Assembly: GCA_947346365.1 (NCBI GenBank) | Contig: CANAAV010000011.1 | Coordinates: forward strand, 1-64,000 | DNA from: an uncultured Flavonifractor sp. | GTDB lineage: Bacteria > Bacillota > Clostridia > Oscillospirales > Oscillospiraceae | Length of the DNA: 64,000 nt | Reading direction: 5' to 3' | Notes under the pieces: generated by a model | What the model saw: only the letters and a program-made list of their open reading frames with translations | Told to the model about the DNA's origin: nothing | Databases searched by the model: none | Made by a program: the position numbers and the translations under genes | Shown here: in pieces, positions 59,218 through 64,000 of the stretch | How the letters are laid out: each line of letters starts with the position of its first letter | Numbering within the stretch: the first letter of the stretch is position 1

Positions 59218-62200
59218 TTAGACGATGTTCACCTTGAAAGCGAACCAGACGTCAGCAGTGCTGTCACTATCGTCGTCAACCGCAACGATAATGTAGTTGC
59301 CGTTTCTCAGAGCGGCGTTCCAGTCGGTCCGGTCACCAGCCACCCAGCCAGTGCTGGCGTTGCTGGTAATTCTCCAGGAGCGGGCCGCGGCGGCGTTGTT
59401 CACGCTGCCAACCGCAATCTGGAAGGTTCCGACATAGTAGGAATCGTCATAGATCACATAGACCTCGTTCTTGCCGCCGTTGGCCTGCAGCTGCTGCTCG
59501 TCGAGCTCCAGCTCATAGGCGTTGTTCACGGCGTCGGTCTGAGTGTTATAGCCGCGGATGTTGCCCAGGATGTAGTTGCCGTCGATGTCCAACTCGTCCA
59601 GGCGCTTGGTAGTGGCGGGCTCCTTCTGGGGATCGGCATCCCACTTGAAGCTCTCCAGCACGTACACGACCTCAGCCTGGTTGTTGTCGTTGTAGACCAC
59701 GATGGCATACTGGCCGTTCTGCGCGGTGGTAGTGGCGGCCTTCTCGTCGTCCTCGTCGGTATTCTCAACGTCAATAATCAGAGCCTTGTCGGCGTAGCGC
59801 AGGTAGTAGGTGTTGGTGTTGTCGTCCACATCGTCCACGAAGGTCCGGGCCACGGTGCCGTCATCATCCAGATAAGTGCCGGAGCCGTCATCGGGATTGA
59901 AGTCGTAGACCTTGATGTACTTGTTGCGGGTGGTCACGATCAGGCCGCGGTCGTTGTGCACGTCGTCGTCGCCGTCCACATGCCAGCTGGGCAGGGAGGT
60001 TTCAGTGCCCAGCGCATAGGCGCTGTCCTGCTCGTGCTTCCAACCCCAGTCGCCCTGGTCGATCAGATCGTACTTGTCGTCGCTCTTCTTCTCGTACAGG
60101 CACAGCTTGCCGGCCATACCCTCGTCGTCGGAACGCATTTTCAGAACGTTGCCTTCCTTGTCGATGACGGAGTAGACATAGGTGCCGTCCTTGTACTTGT
60201 TGTACACGCTCATGACGTACACGTAGTCGTCGTTGCCGAACTTAGCCTGGCTGGTGTAAACCACAACAACCTCAGCCACGTCGGTGTCGTCATTGAAGTA
60301 CACAGCGGAGACAGCGACCGCATCCTGGTCGATCTCGTAGCCGCTGACGCCATTATACTTGATGGACTTGGCCATCGCGCTGTAGCCCTTCACCACGGCG
60401 CCGTCCTCACCGTCATAGTAGTAGACGATGGTGTCCTCGTCGATGCCGAAGCTGACGTCGTGATCATAGTCCTTCCGGTCAGTAGCGCCGTTGTTGGTCA
60501 CAATATCATAGAACAGGTCGGTGTCGCCCTTGTCCAGATCCGCGGTCAGCACAGCGTTGGCAGTGGGCCAGTTGCCGCCGAAGAAGTAGTCGTCGCCATT
60601 GGGGCCGAGCTTCTGGGTGTAGTGCTCGCCTCTGCCGTTGACCCAGGCGCCCAGATCCAGAGCGGCGGGACGGAAGGTGATGGTGTCCTCAGCCTCGTTG
60701 TAGGTGTAGGCAATCAGGTTGCCGGCCGCGGCGTTGCGGCTGGGCAGGTAAGAAGCGTTGTTGTAGCCGCCGTCGTCGGTGCCCATGAAGGCCATGACAG
60801 CCTCACGCTTGTTGCTGTTGGTGATCTTCTCGGGGGTAGTGGTGTCGCCATGCACAACATAGCCGTACCAGTCGCGCAGAGAAGTATCGTTGTTGTTCTT
60901 GTAGGCGTTCTCGTCCATGCTCTTGAAGGAGTTGGCGGAAGCGTCGATGTCGACCTTAACGGTCTTGGTGGTGCCGTCGTTCAGCAGCAGCTTCATGTCG
61001 CCGCTGTAACGCAGGCCGTTCACGGAGTAAGCGGACTCCAGAACCAGAGCGTAGTTGGTGGGCGCCTTCTCGGTCTGGCGGAACGCAATGATGTTGTCAT
61101 AGTCGTCCAGGAAGAACTCGTAGGTAGCCTTGAACTCCACGCCCTTCAGGCCGTTGCCGGTAGTGCCGTCGGGCTGGGTCTCGCTGTCGCAGCCCTTCAC
61201 GTAGAACTTGCGAATCTCTTCGCCGTCCACACGCCGCTGGCTGTTCAGCACTTCCAGATCGTCGCCTTTGTACTGGGTGGAGTCAACCACCATGTACTGC
61301 TGGTTGGTGTCGCGGTTCTTGGCGTTGAAGTGATCCATCTCACCGGTGACGGTGTCGGGATACTCCACATAGGTACGCCCGCCGTACTGCACGAAGAGGA
61401 CCACGTCTTCCTTCTTCAGAGCCTCGGCCAGGACCTTGTGCTCGGGAGTCCACAGATCGTCGTTGTTCACGACCTCAACGTCGTACAGAGTGGTGGTCTC
61501 GTTCTTGCTGCTCACAGCAGAGACATGGGTCAGGCTCTTCTGCTTGGACAGAACATAATCCACAAAGCCGTCGTCGTTGTTGTCGATCACAGTCAGAGCC
61601 GCGCCGCGGCGGTTCAGGATCTCGGTGTTGCTGTTGTAGTCGGGGCGGACCTCACCGTAGTTCACATAGAACTGGGTGTCGTCGTTGACCGTCAGGCCGG
61701 TGCCGCGCAGCACGGAAGCCAGGGACTTGTTGTCGTCGCCAGCCTTGCCGCCATAGATGCGGGCGTTATCGCTGACGATCACGTTGCTCTCCTTAATTAC
61801 GGGAGTAGCATACACGATGGAGTCAGCCAGAATGGTGGTCTTGCGGATGTACATGGTCACGGAGCGGCCCAGGTACTCCTCAGGAGTGGCAATATTGAAG
61901 ATCTGGGTGGTGACATTAGCCTCGCCGCTGCCAACGGTGGTGTTGGTAGTGGTGGAGAAAATGCCGTTGGGGTTGGTGATGCGGGTCTTGCCGGTCTGCA
62001 GGGCGCTGTCCACATCGCCGTCCAGCACGGCCCACTCGTTGCCGGTGACCACGCCCTCGACCTTAATCACGCCATAGGCGAAGGACAGGACGGTGCGGTG
62101 GTCAGCGTAAACGATGGGGTACTGCTCGTTGGAGTAGCTCTGGATCATCTCGATGTCGAGGAAGTTGTAGATCAGCAGAGCGGCGTCGTCGCGGTTCAGG

Positions 62201-62757
62201 GGCAGGGTGATGTCCTTGGTAAAGTTATCAAAGACGCCCAGACGGGAAGCCAGAGCGGAAGTCTGGGTATCCCAGTTAGCCCCTACCAGGCCCTGAATGT
62301 TGGCGTCATAGCCAGCGGCGACCAGCAGCATCTTAGCGGCCTCGGCGGCGGTGACGTTAGCAGTGGGGTCAAAGCGGCCGTCGCCACGGCCGGCGATGAT
62401 GCCCAGGGTGTAGCAGTAGTTGATGTGGCCTACTGCCCAGTTGCTGGCCACGTCGGTCAGGCCATTCTTCATGCCGGCGTACTGATTGTTGATATCAGTG
62501 CCGCGGTTGAGGATGGTGGAGATCATCTTGGCCATCTCGGCACGGGTCACGTTGCCGGTGGGATCGAAGCTAGAGCCATCCTCTTTACCATTGATAACAC
62601 CGAGCGTTACCAGCAGGGAAACGGCATCGGTGTTCACGATCTCATCCTTATCGGTGAAATCGTTGTAGGTGTCGACAGCGCCGGCGCCGACAGCCATCAT
62701 GCCAATCAGCATGAAAGTCGCCAAAGCCAGGCTGAGCACCCGCTTGAGGTTTCTCAT
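59218..62757 (-). CDS. SLH-domain S-layer-type protein
   Basis: 1179 residues. The start at 62757 follows AAAGGAGGAAATATCC and opens a Sec signal (KRVLSLALATFMLIGMMAVGAGAVD). Three SLH repeats lie in about residues 30-205: TLGVINGKEDGSSFDPTGNV, TLGIIAGRGDGRFDPTANVT, and a diverged third ending LPLNRDDAALLIYNFLDIEM. The remaining 950 residues are acidic, rich in Asp, Asn, Tyr and Thr and beta-strand-like, as in S-layer proteins. SLH domains bind pyruvylated secondary wall polymer, and the CsaB fusion at 34032 is the likely enzyme. Strong promoter, strong ribosome site and size suggest a major surface protein. Confidence 0.9.
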   Translation of the reverse strand: MRNLKRVLSLALATFMLIGMMAVGAGAVDTYNDFTDKDEIVNTDAVSLLVTLGVINGKEDGSSFDPTGNVTRAEMAKMISTILNRGTDINNQYAGMKNGLTDVASNWAVGHINYCYTLGIIAGRGDGRFDPTANVTAAEAAKMLLVAAGYDANIQGLVGANWDTQTSALASRLGVFDNFTKDITLPLNRDDAALLIYNFLDIEMIQSYSNEQYPIVYADHRTVLSFAYGVIKVEGVVTGNEWAVLDGDVDSALQTGKTRITNPNGIFSTTTNTTVGSGEANVTTQIFNIATPEEYLGRSVTMYIRKTTILADSIVYATPVIKESNVIVSDNARIYGGKAGDDNKSLASVLRGTGLTVNDDTQFYVNYGEVRPDYNSNTEILNRRGAALTVIDNNDDGFVDYVLSKQKSLTHVSAVSSKNETTTLYDVEVVNNDDLWTPEHKVLAEALKKEDVVLFVQYGGRTYVEYPDTVTGEMDHFNAKNRDTNQQYMVVDSTQYKGDDLEVLNSQRRVDGEEIRKFYVKGCDSETQPDGTTGNGLKGVEFKATYEFFLDDYDNIIAFRQTEKAPTNYALVLESAYSVNGLRYSGDMKLLLNDGTTKTVKVDIDASANSFKSMDENAYKNNNDTSLRDWYGYVVHGDTTTPEKITNSNKREAVMAFMGTDDGGYNNASYLPSRNAAAGNLIAYTYNEAEDTITFRPAALDLGAWVNGRGEHYTQKLGPNGDDYFFGGNWPTANAVLTADLDKGDTDLFYDIVTNNGATDRKDYDHDVSFGIDEDTIVYYYDGEDGAVVKGYSAMAKSIKYNGVSGYEIDQDAVAVSAVYFNDDTDVAEVVVVYTSQAKFGNDDYVYVMSVYNKYKDGTYVYSVIDKEGNVLKMRSDDEGMAGKLCLYEKKSDDKYDLIDQGDWGWKHEQDSAYALGTETSLPSWHVDGDDDVHNDRGLIVTTRNKYIKVYDFNPDDGSGTYLDDDGTVARTFVDDVDDNTNTYYLRYADKALIIDVENTDEDDEKAATTTAQNGQYAIVVYNDNNQAEVVYVLESFKWDADPQKEPATTKRLDELDIDGNYILGNIRGYNTQTDAVNNAYELELDEQQLQANGGKNEVYVIYDDSYYVGTFQIAVGSVNNAAAARSWRITSNASTGWVAGDRTDWNAALRNGNYIIVAVDDDSDSTADVWFAFKVNIV

Positions 62758-62788
62758 TGGATATTTCCTCCTTTTTTTATTTTGGAAC

Positions 62789-62815
62789 CGGGGAGTGAAC
62801 AACTCAAGTTCCCCG
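62789..62815 (-). promoter_or_regulatory. Leader hairpin of the S-layer gene
   Basis: CGGGGA (62789-62794) pairs with TCCCCG (62810-62815), with GAAC/GTTC pairing inside. It lies at the very 5' end of the predicted transcript. Such hairpins can stabilise abundant S-layer mRNAs, which is inferred here. Confidence 0.55.
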
Positions 62816-62827
62816 ATGTCCATCGTC

Positions 62828-62856
62828 AATATAACACGCCCCCGGTCAAAGGTCAA
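62828..62856 (-). promoter_or_regulatory. Promoter of the S-layer gene
   Basis: Minus-strand TTGACC (62851-62856), a 17-base spacer and TATATT (62828-62833), giving a leader of about 65 bases. Confidence 0.8.
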
Positions 62857-62955
62857 GTTGCTTAGACGTTTTGTAATACAAGAGTAATATTGGGCCGTTT
62901 TTGTAACATCCCTGTCAAATCACCCTTCCGCCGGACGCTGTTATATATAATAAGG

Positions 62956-63008
62956 TATGCTCTGCGCGCAGAGTATGGAATGGGCCGGGCCCCTTTGGGA
63001 CCCGGCCC
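62956..63008 (-). terminator. Hairpins downstream of the cold-shock gene
   Basis: GGGCCGGGCCC (62982-62992) pairs, with GC-rich wobble, with GGGACCCGGCCC (62997-63008). The palindrome CTCTGCGCGCAGAG follows on minus. No long T-run is seen. Confidence 0.5.
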
Positions 63009-63018
63009 TGGCTCTAGA

Positions 63019-63231
63019 TTACTGCGGACACACGTTCACCGCGCGCAGCTTCTCGGGGTTCTTGGGATCGGGCTCCACCTCGTAAGTGACCTTCTGCCCC
63101 TCCTGAAGGGTCTTAAAGCCCTCGCACTGGATGGCGGAAAAGTGCACGAACACGTCGCCGCCGCCCTCGTCGTTGGAGATAAAGCCGAAGCCCTTGGTCT
63201 CATTAAACCATTTCACGCTGCCCTGATACAT
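63019..63231 (-). CDS. csp: Cold-shock protein
   Basis: 70 residues, the standard CSD size. [18 protein letters not shown] holds RNP1 (KGFGFI), and [12 protein letters not shown]2. A single OB-fold RNA chaperone. It starts after CAGGAGGTCGCATCT. The 120-base leader contains a hairpin ending in T6 and a CTCCTT loop complementary to the ribosome site, which may regulate its translation. It is monocistronic. Confidence 0.95.
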   Translation of the reverse strand: MYQGSVKWFNETKGFGFISNDEGGGDVFVHFSAIQCEGFKTLQEGQKVTYEVEPDPKNPEKLRAVNVCPQ

Positions 63232-63273
63232 AGATGCGACCTCCTGAAATAAGATTGGAGCTAAATGTCATAG

Positions 63274-63331
63274 AAAAAACTCACATCCTGTCTATCGCCG
63301 AAGGAGCCGACGATGACTACAGAATGTGAGT
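63274..63331 (-). promoter_or_regulatory. Structured leader of the cold-shock gene
   Basis: On minus, ACTCACATTCTGT (63331-63319) pairs with ACAGGATGTGAGT (63291-63279), followed by TTTTTTCT; one mismatch pair interrupts the stem. An inner arm has CTCCTT in its loop, complementary to the AGGAG ribosome site. It could be a terminator/attenuator or a temperature-responsive element. Confidence 0.65.
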
Positions 63332-63359
63332 TAAGGCCGTGCATTTAGACTACGCTGTT

Positions 63360-63388
63360 ACTATAACACCGCCGTGCTCCTCTGTCAA
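63360..63388 (-). promoter_or_regulatory. Promoter of the cold-shock gene
   Basis: Minus-strand TTGACA (63383-63388), a 17-base spacer and TATAGT (63360-63365). Confidence 0.85.
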
Positions 63389-63525
63389 GCAAAATTTATA
63401 CCCTAAATGCGATAAAACAGCCCAAAAACTGCCAAAATACCGGAACTTATAAAATTCCTGACAAAAAATGCAATTTGGCTATGGCGCAATCCCGCCGTAT
63501 GCGGTATAATAAAGCCAAATCACCT

Positions 63526-63669
63526 GAAAATAGCTTTGCTATTTTCACTCGGGCAGAGCCCGAGTATGAAATACGCTTTATTTCACTATGAAATTCAGGA
63601 CGGGGCCGCTCTCAGCGGTCTCCTGCGGCAAAACGCCGTAACGCTTGAAAAAATTTTGATTTTTCAAGT
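63526..63669. repeat. Hairpin series upstream of the radical-SAM-like gene
   Basis: The 332-base gap from the csp promoter to 63720 has no gene. In order: GAAAATAGC/GCTATTTTC (63526-63546), ACTCGGGC/GCCCGAGT (63547-63565), GAAATA/TATTTC (63568-63584), CCGCT/AGCGG near 63605, and CTTGAAAAA/TTTTTCAAG (63645-63669). A TATAAT at 63505-63510 has no good -35. Confidence 0.6.
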
Positions 63670-63720
63670 TGTTTGACGATACTGCCAAGAAAGCGTCCGG
63701 GAGAGGAGCGTGCTGATTTT

Positions 63721-64000
63721 ATGCGGATACAGGCCAGATTAAAGGCGTTCGGCCTGTCCAAGGTCTTAGAGTACCTGGAGCGCGATCCGGAGGCCAACCT
63801 TCCCAAGCTGAAAGAGTGGCTGGAGCGTTTTATGGAGCGCAAGCTGCCGCCCCACTACCAGCAGATTTTTCACAGCGCTATGAGCGACCCGGACAACAAT
63901 TGGCACCAGCTCATCCGCAGCCTTTATACCGACGTGGACAGCAATATGCTGAAAAAGCTCTTTGAAAATTTCGTGGTGCATGGGCAGGTGCTGGACTGGC
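63721..64000 (+). CDS. Radical-SAM-like protein, 5' part only
   Basis: The frame runs off the window after 93 codons. The N-terminus, LERDPEANLPKLKEWLERF and then SDPDNNWHQLIRSLYTDVD and FENFVVHG, resembles the helical lead-in of a clostridial radical-SAM family whose CxxxCxxC motif comes just after this point. The cluster-binding Cys are therefore not visible, and the call is from resemblance only. An AGGAG lies 13 bases upstream, a long spacing. Function is unknown. Confidence 0.55.
   Translation, partial: MRIQARLKAFGLSKVLEYLERDPEANLPKLKEWLERFMERKLPPHYQQIFHSAMSDPDNNWHQLIRSLYTDVDSNMLKKLFENFVVHGQVLDW

Noticed and set aside
59146..62865. A 1239-codon open frame on plus, antisense to the S-layer gene
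   Set aside because: It is the mirror of the biased codon use of the SLH gene; the protein is a monotonous Val/His/Gly/Leu string with no domain, and the minus-strand gene has a signal peptide, SLH repeats, promoter and ribosome site.
1..64000. CRISPR array, tRNA or rRNA genes
   Set aside because: No regularly spaced direct repeats and no tRNA or rRNA signatures were seen; the tRNA-like signals at 25.8-26.1 kb belong to the T-box.

Overview
The window looks like a chromosomal segment of a low-GC-phylum, spore-forming, S-layer-bearing anaerobe, most plausibly an Oscillospiraceae-type clostridium (Oscillibacter/Flavonifractor relatives). The reasons are spore maturation genes spmA-spmB, an AbrB/SpoVT-type regulator, a large SLH-domain S-layer protein, a T-box riboswitch, strong GGAGG ribosome sites, TTGACA/TATAAT promoters, and GC-rich codon use outside the first 22 kb. 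The genus is inference. I saw no rRNA, tRNA, CRISPR array or prophage.

Bases 1-22750 form one plus-strand surface-glycan cluster, visibly lower in GC than the rest. It holds nucleotide-sugar enzymes (UDP-glucose 6-dehydrogenase, and a full set resembling WbpA, WbpB, WbpE and WbpD for a 2,3-diacetamido-glucuronic acid donor), two formyltransferases, a PIG-L deacetylase, several left-handed beta-helix acyltransferases, glycosyltransferases, a polysaccharide-deacetylase-like/ATP-grasp/PHP trio, a Wzy-like polymerase, a Wzz-like chain-length protein, a MurJ/Wzx-like flippase and an asparagine-synthase-like amidotransferase. The most unusual signal is a pair of ten-cytosine tracts with matching flanks (5990-5999 and 11150-11159). 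Each lies at the 3' end of an unrelated gene just before one of two paralogous WbpD-like acetyltransferases, so tract length would decide the upstream C-terminus and coupling to the next start. A lipoprotein-like gene at 13124-14583 appears frameshifted inside overlapping palindromes.

Bases 22780-40000 are GC-rich core and accessory genes: a tryptophan-type ABC importer under a Trp T-box, an EamA exporter, 3-methyladenine glycosylase, HAD phosphatases, PcrA helicase, a barnase-like lipoprotein with barstar, a PAP2 phosphatase, a glycosyltransferase-CsaB fusion with a TuaH-like partner, a pentapeptide-repeat protein, a MITE-like element and a PiT phosphate transporter. CsaB-type pyruvylation normally anchors SLH proteins, matching the S-layer gene at 59218-62757.

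Bases 40000-49600 hold a decayed serine recombinase, then an Lrp/AsnC regulator divergent from an LctP-type permease, a YtcJ-like amidohydrolase and an NhaC antiporter. The permease and amidohydrolase promoters share the same -35/-10/TTTCGAAA spacing, suggesting a local regulon. A hairpin array bounded by duplicated terminators, uridine phosphorylase, and a PfoR/EIIC-like membrane protein preceded by a 40-bp perfect palindrome follow.

Bases 49600-64000 carry GNAT acetyltransferases, an esterase, spmAB, abrB, rsmI, a TrmN6-type methyltransferase, a Nudix hydrolase, a CAT-like protein, a homocysteine methyltransferase homolog, DegV, the S-layer gene, a cold-shock gene with a structured leader, and the start of a radical-SAM-like gene cut by the window edge. 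Small palindromic repeats recur in several intergenic regions.
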